Positions 7,022 to 15,346 of a stretch of DNA of 28,587 bases are shown here, one piece after another (position 1 is the first letter of the stretch; the number at the start of each line of letters is the position of its first letter). The notes under the pieces were generated by a model. That model was given only the letters and a program-made list of their open reading frames with translations, was not told the origin of the DNA and did no database searches. Source of the DNA: VGEM01 sp033764265 (GTDB taxonomy: Bacteria; Pseudomonadota; Alphaproteobacteria; Rhodospirillales; Rhodospirillaceae); contig JANRJB010000125.1 in assembly GCA_033764265.1 (NCBI GenBank), forward strand, positions 1 to 28,587, given 5' to 3'. The translations under genes were made by a program, and so were the position numbers.

Positions 7022-7483
7022 ATGGTCGTCGCCATCGACACCTCGGGGTTCTCGCAGACGGTCGCGCCGTCGCCGCCGCCTTACGTGCGTGCGCCTCAGG
7101 CCGACCCGACCGCCGCCCACCAGCGCCCGCGCCGCGACGGTCGCGAGGCCGATGTCGGCGGCGAGCGAAAGGCACAAACTTTCAAGTCGGTTCTTGACGC
7201 CGCGAACGGTCCGGCCCCGATCTCGTTCGGCGGACAGGCGGACACCGGAACCAAGACAGCGGCCGTCGCGAGGCCCGATAAAATTCCGCAGCGTGGCCCG
7301 GCCGAGTTGTCCGCCGATGACGGTCAGACGATCTACGTGGAAACCCAGTCGCGCCAGTCGCGCCCCGATGCGGCGCGGGCGTCGACGGCGGTATTGGCGG
7401 CCGTCGCCAATTATGCCGAGCGGGTGCTGGCCGCCAGCAACACGTTCGCTGCGCGCGGCGATAACTTGGAACTGACCGCGTAA
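7022..7483 (+). CDS. Hypothetical protein, Pro/Ala/Gln-rich
   Basis: A 153-residue protein that I do not recognise. Support for coding comes from the strong GC bias at third codon positions, a good ribosome binding site (AGGGGAC, about 7013-7019) just before the ATG, and clean ends against the neighbours. The first about 120 residues are low-complexity (Pro, Ala, Arg, Gln, Asp) and probably disordered; the last 35 (ASTAVLAAVANYAERVLAAS and following) could form one amphipathic helix. No signal peptide or membrane segment is seen. Its stop is 7 bases from the end of the convergent gene on the other strand. An overlapping frame that begins inside the tRNA (6837) was rejected. Confidence 0.6.
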   Translation: MVVAIDTSGFSQTVAPSPPPYVRAPQADPTAAHQRPRRDGREADVGGERKAQTFKSVLDAANGPAPISFGGQADTGTKTAAVARPDKIPQRGPAELSADDGQTIYVETQSRQSRPDAARASTAVLAAVANYAERVLAASNTFAARGDNLELTA

Positions 7484-7490
7484 ACCCCGT

Positions 7491-7754
7491 TCAAGCTGCG
7501 TCCTGATCGGTCTGGCGCAAGGCAGCGCGGCCGGCGGGCGTCAGCTTGCACACCAGCCAGTCGGGCTTCATGTCGTTGGCGAACCAGGGCTCGGCCCAGC
7601 CCGCGTCCAGACACTTGCGGATCACCTGCGGGTTTACTTTGCGGCCGTCGGCATCGAACAACGGCAGCTTGCCGCCGGGCTGGGTCAGTCCGCGCTCCAG
7701 CCACTTGCGCTGGGCAGGCGTCAGCCGACCCGCCTTTTCCGCGCCGCCGTCCAT
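7491..7754 (-). CDS. Small conserved-looking hypothetical protein
   Basis: An 87-residue protein with no named family that I can assign. It opens with a helix (RLTPAQRKWLERGLTQPGGK), has a segment VNPQVIRKCLDAGWAEPWF, and ends with KLTPAGRAALRQ. This pattern of a recognition-like helix, an aromatic turn and the phrase LTPAGRAAL resembles a small winged helix of the MarR/PadR style, but the similarity is only by eye. AGGAC stands 8 bases before the ATG. Its 5' leader contains the hairpin at 7776-7798. It converges on the gene at 7022-7483 with a 7-base gap. Confidence 0.65.
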   Translation of the reverse strand: MDGGAEKAGRLTPAQRKWLERGLTQPGGKLPLFDADGRKVNPQVIRKCLDAGWAEPWFANDMKPDWLVCKLTPAGRAALRQTDQDAA

Positions 7755-7771
7755 GGATCGTCCTGCGCCCC

Positions 7772-7805
7772 AAAAGCCTCGCCTGTTTTCGGCGAGGCCC
7801 GTTTT
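7772..7805. terminator. Perfect 8-bp hairpin with T-runs on both strands
   Basis: GCCTCGCC (7776-7783) pairs perfectly with GGCGAGGC (7791-7798) across a 7-nt loop. On the minus strand the stem is followed at once by TTTT; on the plus strand by CCG then TTTT. It has the form of a bidirectional intrinsic terminator, yet it lies between two divergent genes, inside the leader of the small minus-strand gene, where an ordinary terminator is unexpected. Confidence 0.6.
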
Positions 7806-7853
7806 ATGGGCTAAAGTGTAAAGGGATTCGGTAGGCCGAGAAAAGGATGATCG

Positions 7854-8171
7854 ATGGGCGAATTCGTCATGGCGTACATTACCGCGGGTTCTGACGCGGA
7901 GGCCGAAACCATCGCGGCCGCATTGGTGGAGGAAAAACTCGCGGCCTGCGTCAATGTGCTGGGGCAGGTGGCCTCAATTTACCGCTGGAGGGGCGAGATC
8001 GAGCAGGCCCGCGAGATCGTCCTGCTGGCCAAAACCCGCACGGCGCTGTTCGACCGGCTGCGCGACAAGGTTAAATCGCTGCACAGCTACGACACGCCGT
8101 GCATCGTCGCCTACCCCATCCTCGACGGTTACGCGCCTTATCTGGATTGGATTCGCGCCGAGACGGCGTGA
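7854..8171 (+). CDS. cutA: Divalent-cation tolerance protein CutA
   Basis: A 105-residue CutA1 protein. The features are YITAGSDAEAETIAAALVEEKLAACVNV at the start, IYRWRGEIEQAREIVLLAKT in the middle, and VKSLHSYDTPCIVAYPI, the conserved closing strand. CutA forms a trimer with a ferredoxin-like fold; it was linked to copper tolerance in E. coli, but its real role is unsettled. The usual HPYE motif appears here as HSYD. A good AAAAGGA site precedes the ATG by about 8 bases. The end is 7 bases from the stop of convergent ispDF. Confidence 0.93.
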   Translation: MGEFVMAYITAGSDAEAETIAAALVEEKLAACVNVLGQVASIYRWRGEIEQAREIVLLAKTRTALFDRLRDKVKSLHSYDTPCIVAYPILDGYAPYLDWIRAETA

Positions 8172-8178
8172 CGCGCGG

Positions 8179-9372
8179 CTAGACCGCCAAGCGCACCGTC
8201 GCGCTGGCCTGGGCTGCGATGCCCTCGGCGCGGCCGGTGAAGCCCATGCCTTCGGTGGTGGTGGCCTTGACGCTGACGCGTGCCGGCGAAACCCCGGCGA
8301 TGCGCGCGACTTCGGCCACCATGGCCGCGCGGTGGGGGCCGATCTTGGGCCGCTCGCAAATGATCGTGATGTCCAAATTGACCAGCTCTCCGCCGCGCGC
8401 CCGCACCAGTTGCATGGCGTGCGCCAGAAACCTTTCCGACGGCGCGTGCCTGTAACTCGGGTCCGAGGGCGGGAAGTGCAGGCCGATGTCGCCGGCGCCG
8501 ATGGCCCCCAGGATGGCGTCGGTGGCCGCGTGCAGCGCCACGTCGGCATCGGAATGGCCCAACAGGCGCGCGGTGTGCGGCACTCGCACGCCGCACAGCA
8601 TGACGGCGTCGCCCGCGATGAATCGATGGGCGTCGAAGCCGTGGCCGGTGCGGGTTTCCATCAGCGCGTCGGTCATGCGGGCCAGATCCTCGGGCGTGGT
8701 GATCTTGCGGTTGGCATCGTCGCCGAGAACGGTCATGACCGTGCCGCCGGCGTGTTCAAGGACCGCCGCATCGTCGGTCAGGTCCAGGTGCGCGGCCGCG
8801 CGATGTGCGGCCAGAATCGCGCCATAGCGAAAACCCTGCGGTGTTTGGGCCCGCACCAGGGCGTCGCGCGGTACGGTGGCCGCGACAAGGCCTGCCGCAT
8901 CGACCCGCTTGATGGTGTCGCTCAGCGCCATCGCCGGAATCGCGCCATCCGCGGTCGCGAGCGCGCCGATCACCCGTTCGATCAATGCCGCCGAGACGAA
9001 TGGCCGCGCCGCGTCGTGAATCAGCACCAGCGCTGGCGGATCGGCGGCCAGGGCCTCGAGTCCGTTGCGGACCGACTGCTGACGGCTGGCGCCGCCCGTC
9101 ACCGGCGCGGCGACGGCCAGCCCCGCTGCGGTTTCGGCGAACGGCACCTGATCATCGGCATGGATAACCGGGACCACCTTGCGCAGCCCGCCGTGGCCCA
9201 GAAACGCCTGCAGCGACCGCCGAAACACCGGCACGCCGGCCAATGAAGCGTATTGCTTGGCGCCGCCGAATCGGGCCCCGCGACCGGCACCGACCACCAG
9301 CACGTCGCAACCTGTTCCGGGGATCGGCAAAGGGTGTTGCAAAACCCTGATCCTACGTTGTGTATCGGCCAC
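8179..9372 (-). CDS. ispDF: Bifunctional IspD/IspF, MEP-pathway isoprenoid enzyme
   Basis: A 397-residue fusion. Residues about 22-235 are IspD, which joins CTP to methylerythritol 4-phosphate: GAGRGARFGGAKQY near the start, LIHDAARPF at 117-125, and the TPQGF segment at 177-181. Residues about 241-397 are IspF, which forms the cyclic diphosphate: GHGFDAHRF with metal ligands Asp247 and His249, GHSDADVALHA with His281, and KATTTEGMGFTGR. The intervening IspE step is encoded elsewhere. The fusion is typical of alphaproteobacteria. The start is a GTG; no better start is available before the nucleotide-binding loop. The loop reads VGAGRG where most have AAGxG, a small deviation. The gene is divergent from dusB. 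Confidence 0.95.
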   Translation of the reverse strand: MADTQRRIRVLQHPLPIPGTGCDVLVVGAGRGARFGGAKQYASLAGVPVFRRSLQAFLGHGGLRKVVPVIHADDQVPFAETAAGLAVAAPVTGGASRQQSVRNGLEALAADPPALVLIHDAARPFVSAALIERVIGALATADGAIPAMALSDTIKRVDAAGLVAATVPRDALVRAQTPQGFRYGAILAAHRAAAHLDLTDDAAVLEHAGGTVMTVLGDDANRKITTPEDLARMTDALMETRTGHGFDAHRFIAGDAVMLCGVRVPHTARLLGHSDADVALHAATDAILGAIGAGDIGLHFPPSDPSYRHAPSERFLAHAMQLVRARGGELVNLDITIICERPKIGPHRAAMVAEVARIAGVSPARVSVKATTTEGMGFTGRAEGIAAQASATVRLAV

Positions 9373-9495
9373 AATTGCCGGTTAGATGACGGATATTGCG
9401 AGAGAAAATCGGGCGGGTCCAGGTGGCTTGATTTCCCGTCCGGTTCCTGAGCAAATGCCTAAGTTTTGCGCAGCCCGCATGTCTTGCCGTCACAA
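9373..9495. other. ispDF-dusB divergent intergenic region
   Basis: This 123-base gap must hold the promoters of ispDF (leftward) and of the dusB-ntrBCYX run (rightward). I could not pick a convincing -35/-10 pair on either strand, and no clear sigma-54 -24/-12 element (GG-N10-GC in the proper consensus) was found. A TTG in frame at 9466 could extend dusB by 10 residues. Confidence 0.35.
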
Positions 9496-10512
9496 ATGTC
9501 TCCGGCGATCACCATCGGTCCGCTGACGGTTCCTGGCAATGTGTTCCTGGCGCCCATGGCCGGGGTCACCGATCTGCCGTTCCGCCGCTTGGTGCGGCGG
9601 TTCGGCTGCGGGCTGGTCTATTCCGAGATGATCGCCAGCCAGCAGATGGTGCGCGCCCATGCCACCACCTTGCGCATGAGCACGCCGTGCGGCGATGAAT
9701 TCCCGATGGCGGTGCAGCTGGCGGGTTGCGAGCCCGAGGTGATGGCTGAAGCCGCGCGCCTGAACCAGGATCGCGGCGCGGCGCTGATCGACATCAACAT
9801 GGGCTGCCCGGTCAAGAAGGTCGTCAACGGCTGGGCCGGCTCGGCGCTGATGCGCGACGAGGATCAGGCGCTGCGCATCATCGACGCCGTGGTCAAGGCG
9901 GTGTCGGTCCCCGTTACGCTGAAGATGCGCACCGGTTGGGATGCCGCCAACCGCAACGCGCCGTCGCTGGCCCGCAAGGCCGAGGCGGCCGGCATCCAGC
10001 TGATCACCGTGCATGGTCGCACGCGCGAGCAACTTTACCGGGGTCGCGCCGACTGGGCCTTCATCGGCGCGGTCAAGGCGGCCGTGCGGATTCCGGTCAT
10101 CGGCAATGGCGACGTCGTCACGGTCGAGGACGCCCGCGAATTGCTGCATCAATCGGGCGCGGACGGCGTGATGATCGGCCGCGGCGCCTTCGGCCGGCCA
10201 TGGTTTCCCAATCAGGCGCGGGTATTTCTGGCCGACGGCACGCGGCTGCCCGATCCCGCGCCGGCCGAGCGTGGCGCTATCATGCTCGAGCACTACGATG
10301 CGCTTCTCAGCCATTATGGCGTTCACAAGGGCGTGCGGATCGCGCGCAAGCACCTCGCCTGGTCGGTCGCGGGCCTGCGCGACGCCAACGGGTTCCGCGA
10401 CGCGGTGATGACCGAGGAAGACCCCGCCAAGGTGGTCGCCATGGTCGGGCGCTTCTTCGATGCCGCGGCGCCGGCGTTCGAACCGGAACCTGAGTTGCGC
10501 GAGGCGGCGTGA
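9496..10512 (+). CDS. dusB: tRNA-dihydrouridine synthase DusB (NifR3)
   Basis: A 338-residue flavoenzyme that reduces uridines in the tRNA D-loop with NADPH and FMN. Motifs include FLAPMAGVTDLPFRRL at the N-terminus, the catalytic cysteine in DINMGCPVKKV (Cys104 from this start), VTVHGRTREQLYRG and GADGVMIGRGAFGRPW. The ATG at 9496 places the start close to that of homologues; a TTG at 9466 is the alternative. The gene stop overlaps the ntrB start (GTGATG), so they are coupled. In alphaproteobacteria this gene was named nifR3 because it heads the ntrBC operon, as here. Confidence 0.95.
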   Translation: MSPAITIGPLTVPGNVFLAPMAGVTDLPFRRLVRRFGCGLVYSEMIASQQMVRAHATTLRMSTPCGDEFPMAVQLAGCEPEVMAEAARLNQDRGAALIDINMGCPVKKVVNGWAGSALMRDEDQALRIIDAVVKAVSVPVTLKMRTGWDAANRNAPSLARKAEAAGIQLITVHGRTREQLYRGRADWAFIGAVKAAVRIPVIGNGDVVTVEDARELLHQSGADGVMIGRGAFGRPWFPNQARVFLADGTRLPDPAPAERGAIMLEHYDALLSHYGVHKGVRIARKHLAWSVAGLRDANGFRDAVMTEEDPAKVVAMVGRFFDAAAPAFEPEPELREAA

Positions 10513-11642
10513 TGGCCGAGGCGATCGACCTGCGGCGCGAGTTCTCGTCCGTCGACCCCGAAGCGGTGCTGGCCGCGTTGGCGTCGGCGACGTTCGTGAT
10601 CGATCACCAGCTTGTCATCCGCTACGCCAACACCGCCGCCGAGCAGTTGTTCCAGGCGAGCGTCGCGTCGCTCAACGGCACGCGGTTGACGGCACTGCTG
10701 CCGCCCAACGGCGCGCTCGCCGCGTTCGTCGCGCAGGCCGCGGCCGACGGTGCGCCGATTTCCGCCCATGGCATCGCGCTCGACACCCCGCGCACCGGCA
10801 CGCGCCTGCTCACCGTCAACGTCGCGCCGATCGCCGACCGGCCGGGCTGGTTCGTGCTGACCTTGCAGGAACAGTCGCGCGCCATCCGCATCGGTCAGCA
10901 GCTCGAACACCGCAATGCCGCCCGTTCGATCACCGCCATGGCCGCGCTGCTGGCGCACGAAGTCAAGAACCCGCTGTCGGGCATACGCGGCGCGGCGCAA
11001 TTGCTGGAGCAGGGGGCGAGCGAGGATGACCGCCGCCTGACCGAGTTGATCTGCGACGAGTGCGACCGCATCGTCGCCCTGGTCGACCGCATGGAGGTGT
11101 TTTCCGACGAACGTCCGCTGGCTCGCGCGCCGGTCAACATTCACGTAGCCCTGGAACGCGTGCGGCGCATCGCCGAAGCCGGTTTCGCCAAAGGCCTCAA
11201 GTTCGTCGAGCGTTACGACCCGTCGCTGCCACCGGTCGACGGCAACCACGACCAGTTGGTCCAGGTACTGTTGAACCTGGTCAAGAACGCCGCCGAGGCC
11301 GCGCCGCGCAAGACCGGCGAGATCGTGCTGAGTACGGCATACCAGCCCGGCGTGCGCGTGGCGGTGCCGGGCACCGGCAGCCGCATCCAATTGCCGCTGG
11401 TGGTCAGCGTCCAGGACAATGGCCCCGGTATTCCGGACGATGTGCGCCCGCACCTGTTCGATCCGTTCATCACCACCAAACAGAAGGGCACAGGATTGGG
11501 CCTGGCGCTAGTCGCCAAGATCGTCAGCGATCACGGTGGCGTGGTGGAGTTCGACAGCCAGCCGGGCCGCACGGTGTTCCGCGTCATGCTGCCGATCGTC
11601 ACCGACGGGCGGGTCGCGCCCGACAGGACCGCCGATGGCTGA
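10509..11642 (+). CDS. ntrB: Nitrogen regulation sensor kinase NtrB (GlnL)
   Basis: A 377-residue soluble two-component kinase. It has an N-terminal PAS domain (residues about 20-120), an H-box AHEVKNPLSGIRGAAQLLEQ with phospho-acceptor His150, an N-box NLVKNAAEA, DNGPGIP, and the closing LFDPFITTKQKGTGLGLALV. NtrB phosphorylates NtrC under nitrogen limitation and becomes a phosphatase when PII binds it. No membrane segment is seen, as expected. The start is GTG at 10509 or the adjacent ATG at 10512, both overlapping the dusB stop. The 3' end overlaps ntrC by 8 nt. Confidence 0.95.
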   Translation: MMAEAIDLRREFSSVDPEAVLAALASATFVIDHQLVIRYANTAAEQLFQASVASLNGTRLTALLPPNGALAAFVAQAAADGAPISAHGIALDTPRTGTRLLTVNVAPIADRPGWFVLTLQEQSRAIRIGQQLEHRNAARSITAMAALLAHEVKNPLSGIRGAAQLLEQGASEDDRRLTELICDECDRIVALVDRMEVFSDERPLARAPVNIHVALERVRRIAEAGFAKGLKFVERYDPSLPPVDGNHDQLVQVLLNLVKNAAEAAPRKTGEIVLSTAYQPGVRVAVPGTGSRIQLPLVVSVQDNGPGIPDDVRPHLFDPFITTKQKGTGLGLALVAKIVSDHGGVVEFDSQPGRTVFRVMLPIVTDGRVAPDRTADG

Positions 11643-13068
11643 CGCCACCGTCCTTGTCGCCGACGATGACCACGGTATCCGTACCGTGCTGAGCCAGGCA
11701 TTGGGCCGGGCCGGGTTCGACGTGCGCACCACCGGCACCGCGGCGACGCTGTGGCGCTGGATCGAAGACGGCGAGGGCGACGTGGTGCTGACCGACGTGG
11801 TCATGCCCGACGAGAATGGCCTCGACCTGTTGCCGCGGATTCGACGCATTCGTCCCGATCTGCGCGTGGTGGTGATGAGCGCGCAGAACACATTGTTGAC
11901 GGCCGTCAAAGCCACCGAACGCGGCGCGTTCGAATACCTGCCCAAGCCGTTCGACCTGAGCGAACTGATCAACGTGATCAAGCGGGCGGTAGTGCATCGC
12001 CGCAACAGCGAGGCCGCGCCCGCGCCGGAGGCGGCCGCGGAAAAGCTGCCGATCATCGGCCGGTCGCCGGCGATGCAGGACATTTACCGCACCGTCGCGC
12101 GGCTGATGAACGCCGACCTGACCGTGATGATCACGGGCGAATCCGGCACCGGCAAGGAACTGGTGGCGCGCGCGCTGCACGATTTCGGCCGCCGGCGCGG
12201 CGGGCCGTTCGTGGCCGTCAACATGGCCGCGATCCCGCGCGAGCTGATCGAAAGCGAACTGTTCGGCCACGAAAAAGGCTCGTTTACCGGCGCCACCATG
12301 CGCGCCACCGGGCGCTTCGAGCAGGCCGAAGGCGGCACGCTGTTCCTGGACGAAATCGGCGACATGCCGTTCGAGGCGCAGACCCGGCTGTTGCGTGTCC
12401 TGCAGGACGGCCGCTTCACCACCGTCGGCGGCCGCACGCCGATCAAGTCAAACGTGCGCATCATCGCCGCCACGCATCGCGACCTGCAAAGCCTGATCAA
12501 GTCGGGCGTGTTCCGCGAGGACCTCTATTTCCGGCTCAACGTGGTGCCGGTGCGAATTCCGCCGTTGCGCCAGCGCGCCGAAGACATCCCCGAGTTGATC
12601 CAGCATTTCCTCAGTCAGGCGGCGGCCGACGGTCTGCCCGCCAAATCGATCGAGCCGGCCGCGGTTGACCGGCTGAAGGAATACCGCTGGCCCGGAAACG
12701 TGCGCGAACTGGAAAATCTGGTGAAGCGCCTGGTGGCGCTGTACGCGGAACCGACCATCACGCGCGCCATCGTCGATATGGAGCTGGTCTCCCACGCCGG
12801 CCTGCCGGCGCGCGACGAGCCGCAGACGCTGGGCGATGCGATCGAGGATCACCTGCGCGCCTACTTCAACGTTCACAACGGCCAGCTGCCGCCGCGTGGC
12901 CTGTACGATCGCATTCTGCGCGAGCTGGAACGCCCCTTGCTGTCGCTGACGCTGCACGCCACCCGCGGCAATCAGATCAAGGCCGCCGACGTGCTCGGCC
13001 TGAACCGCAACACCTTGCGCAAGAAAATTCGCGAACTCGACATCAGTGTCGTCAGAGGCCTGAAATGA
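11635..13068 (+). CDS. ntrC: Nitrogen regulation response regulator NtrC
   Basis: A 477-residue sigma-54 activator. The receiver domain (residues 1-120) has the acidic pair near residue 10, phospho-acceptor Asp54 in VLTDVVMPDE, and Lys104. The AAA+ domain has Walker A GESGTGKE (168-175) and Walker B GGTLFLDEIGDM. The sigma-54 contact loop reads GSFTGA (215-220), with Ser in place of the usual Ala216. The C-terminal Fis-type helix-turn-helix is at NQIKAADVLGLNRNTLRKKI. I chose the ATG at 11635: the frame extends back to 11536, but that part is out-of-frame ntrB sequence. The stop overlaps ntrY by 4 nt (ATGA). Confidence 0.95.
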   Translation: MADATVLVADDDHGIRTVLSQALGRAGFDVRTTGTAATLWRWIEDGEGDVVLTDVVMPDENGLDLLPRIRRIRPDLRVVVMSAQNTLLTAVKATERGAFEYLPKPFDLSELINVIKRAVVHRRNSEAAPAPEAAAEKLPIIGRSPAMQDIYRTVARLMNADLTVMITGESGTGKELVARALHDFGRRRGGPFVAVNMAAIPRELIESELFGHEKGSFTGATMRATGRFEQAEGGTLFLDEIGDMPFEAQTRLLRVLQDGRFTTVGGRTPIKSNVRIIAATHRDLQSLIKSGVFREDLYFRLNVVPVRIPPLRQRAEDIPELIQHFLSQAAADGLPAKSIEPAAVDRLKEYRWPGNVRELENLVKRLVALYAEPTITRAIVDMELVSHAGLPARDEPQTLGDAIEDHLRAYFNVHNGQLPPRGLYDRILRELERPLLSLTLHATRGNQIKAADVLGLNRNTLRKKIRELDISVVRGLK

Positions 13069-15335
13069 GCGCCGTGGACGATATCGGCCCGGTTGCCGGC
13101 GCGTCGGACCGTTCGGTGTGGATGCATCGGATGTACCTGCGCACAGCGGTGTGGGCACGCCGGGTCGGTCTGTCGGACCGGCTGTCGGTGGTGTTGGCGG
13201 TGGCGGCGGTGATCGCCGGCGTCGCCACCTACGCGGCCTTCACCGGCTCTGGCCTCGACGGCCCGGACCCGACCACCATCATCGTGCTGCTCAACGTCGA
13301 CATGGCGTTGCTGCTCGCGTTGACCGCGCTGGTGGCGCGCAGGCTGGTCAAGTTGTGGGCCGCCCGCCGCGCCGGCAATGCCGGATCGGCGCTGCACGTG
13401 CGGCTGGCCGCACTATTCGGCGTGGTCGCGGTGGTGCCGGCGATCGCCACCACCGTGTTCTCGGTGCTGCTGTTCACGCTTGGCATTCAATCGTGGTTCA
13501 GCGAGCGCGTGTCGACGGCGCTGAACGAATCCTCGGCCGTGGCGCAGGCGTACCTGGCCGAACACCAGCAGGTGATCAAGGCCGACGCGTTCTCGATCGC
13601 CAACGACCTGAACCGCCAATGGCCTCAGCTGAGCGTGAGCCGCGCACTGCTGGAATCGTTCCTGTCGACGCAAGTCGCCTTTCGCGGCCTGACGGAAGCC
13701 GTGATCTTCACTGCCGACTGGCAGGTGATCGCGAAAACCGGTTACACCTTCTCGCTGCAGACCGGTGAGACCATTCCGATGCAGGCCATCGCCCAGGCCG
13801 ACGTCGGCGGCGTCGCGGTGGTCACCGGCGAGAATTCCGACCGAGTGCGCGCGCTGGTCAAGTTGGGCTCGTTCCCGGCCGCGTACCTGTACGTCGGCCG
13901 TTTCATCGACGCGCAGGTGCTGGCGCGCGTGGCGCGTACCACTGCGGCGGCCGACGAGTACGCAAGGCTCGAGGGCCGGCGTTCGGACATCGAACTCAGC
14001 TTCACCGCGGTGTTCGTGCTGATCGCGCTGCTCTTGCTGTTGGTCTCGATCTGGTTTGGCCTGACGCTCGCCAACCGGCTGGTGCGGCCGATCGCGAACC
14101 TGATCACCGCGGCCGAGAAAGTGGGGCAGGGCGACCTGGCCGTGCGCGTGCCCGAGGCGATGGCCAGCGACGAACTGGCCACACTCAGCCGCGCGTTCAA
14201 TCGCATGACCCGCCGCCTGCAGGACCAACAGCGCGAGTTGATCGAGACCAACGACCAGCTCGACGAACGCCGGCGGTTTACCGAAACCGTGCTGGCCGGC
14301 GTCAGTTCGGGAGTCATCGGGCTTGACCCGCAGGGCCTGATCACACTGCCGAACCGTTCGGCCGACAAGCTGCTGGGGATCGATTTCGGCAAGGCCATCG
14401 GGCGACCGGTGGTGGACCTGGTGCCCGAGTTCGCCGAACTTCTGGCCGAGATCCGCCGCAACCCCGACCGCCCGGTGCAGCGAGAGCTTCAGATCGTACG
14501 CGACAAGAACGCCCAGGTTTACCTGGTCCGTCTGGCCGCCGAGCACGATGGCGCGACGGTGGCCGGGTTCGTCTTCACCTTCGACGATATCACCGAGCTG
14601 CAGTCGGCCCAGCGCAAGGCGGCGTGGGCCGACGTCGCCCGACGCATCGCCCATGAAATCAAGAATCCACTGACCCCGATCCAGTTGTCGGCGGAACGGC
14701 TCAAGCGCAAGTACGCCGACAGACTGGCCGACGACTCCGGCCTGTTCGCGCAGTGCACCGACACGATCGTCCGTCATGTCGGCGACATCGGCCGCATGGT
14801 CGACGAATTCTCGGCGTTTGCCCGCATGCCCGCGCCGGTCATGGCGCCGGCCGATCTGCGCCGGATCGTCGCCGATGCCGTCGCGCTGCAGCGCAGCGCC
14901 TATCCGTCGATCGCGATCACCGTCGAGCAGCCCGACACGCCAGTCACGGTGCGCTGTGACGCCCGCCAGATCGGCCAAGCCGTCACCAACGTGCTGAAGA
15001 ACGCGGTCGAGGCGATCGAGGCGCGCAGCGCGGACGCGGCCAGACCGGCCGGTTCGATCGCCGTGACGATGTCCCACAGCGGGTCCCGCGCGGAGATTCG
15101 CGTGATTGACAACGGCATCGGTTTACCGCAACACGAACGCCACATGCTGACAGAACCGTACGTCACCACCCGGGCGAAGGGCACCGGCCTCGGGCTGGCC
15201 ATCGTCAAGAAAATCCTCGAAGACCATCATGGCATGCTGACCCTGGCCGATGCGCCCGGCGGCGGCGCGGCGGTCACGCTCGGCTTCGACCTCGCCGCCG
15301 CTGGCCCCGCGGCGCCGCTGCAAGCCGCGCAATAG
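13065..15335 (+). CDS. ntrY: Membrane sensor histidine kinase NtrY
   Basis: A 756-residue membrane kinase. Hydrophobic segments lie at about 42-60, 71-91, 117-140 and 312-334; residues 141-311 form a periplasmic sensor region. A HAMP domain follows (about 335-390), then a PAS domain (about 400-510), the H-box RRIAHEIKNPLTPIQLSAERL with His530, and an HATPase domain ending in TRAKGTGLGLAIVKKILEDHHG. NtrY phosphorylates NtrX; the pair is tied to nitrogen, redox and envelope control in alphaproteobacteria. The ligand is not known. The length is normal. It is translationally coupled to ntrC, and ntrX follows after 11 bases. Confidence 0.95.
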   Translation: MSAVDDIGPVAGASDRSVWMHRMYLRTAVWARRVGLSDRLSVVLAVAAVIAGVATYAAFTGSGLDGPDPTTIIVLLNVDMALLLALTALVARRLVKLWAARRAGNAGSALHVRLAALFGVVAVVPAIATTVFSVLLFTLGIQSWFSERVSTALNESSAVAQAYLAEHQQVIKADAFSIANDLNRQWPQLSVSRALLESFLSTQVAFRGLTEAVIFTADWQVIAKTGYTFSLQTGETIPMQAIAQADVGGVAVVTGENSDRVRALVKLGSFPAAYLYVGRFIDAQVLARVARTTAAADEYARLEGRRSDIELSFTAVFVLIALLLLLVSIWFGLTLANRLVRPIANLITAAEKVGQGDLAVRVPEAMASDELATLSRAFNRMTRRLQDQQRELIETNDQLDERRRFTETVLAGVSSGVIGLDPQGLITLPNRSADKLLGIDFGKAIGRPVVDLVPEFAELLAEIRRNPDRPVQRELQIVRDKNAQVYLVRLAAEHDGATVAGFVFTFDDITELQSAQRKAAWADVARRIAHEIKNPLTPIQLSAERLKRKYADRLADDSGLFAQCTDTIVRHVGDIGRMVDEFSAFARMPAPVMAPADLRRIVADAVALQRSAYPSIAITVEQPDTPVTVRCDARQIGQAVTNVLKNAVEAIEARSADAARPAGSIAVTMSHSGSRAEIRVIDNGIGLPQHERHMLTEPYVTTRAKGTGLGLAIVKKILEDHHGMLTLADAPGGGAAVTLGFDLAAAGPAAPLQAAQ

Positions 15336-15346
15336 GGGCCGCTGCC

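Noticed and set aside
6837..7475. 212-codon frame starting in the tRNA and overlapping the 153-residue gene
   Set aside because: It begins inside the tRNA, has Arg/Ser/Pro-rich shadow composition and no ribosome binding site, unlike the overlapping frame at 7022.
9373..9495. Sigma-54 promoter ahead of dusB-ntrBC
   Set aside because: The best candidate around 9456-9470 lacks the invariant GG at -24 with correct spacing to the GC at -12.
13413..15077. 554-codon open frame antisense to ntrY
   Set aside because: Shadow of ntrY produced by strong third-position GC bias; low-complexity His/Arg/Asp/Gly composition and no start context.
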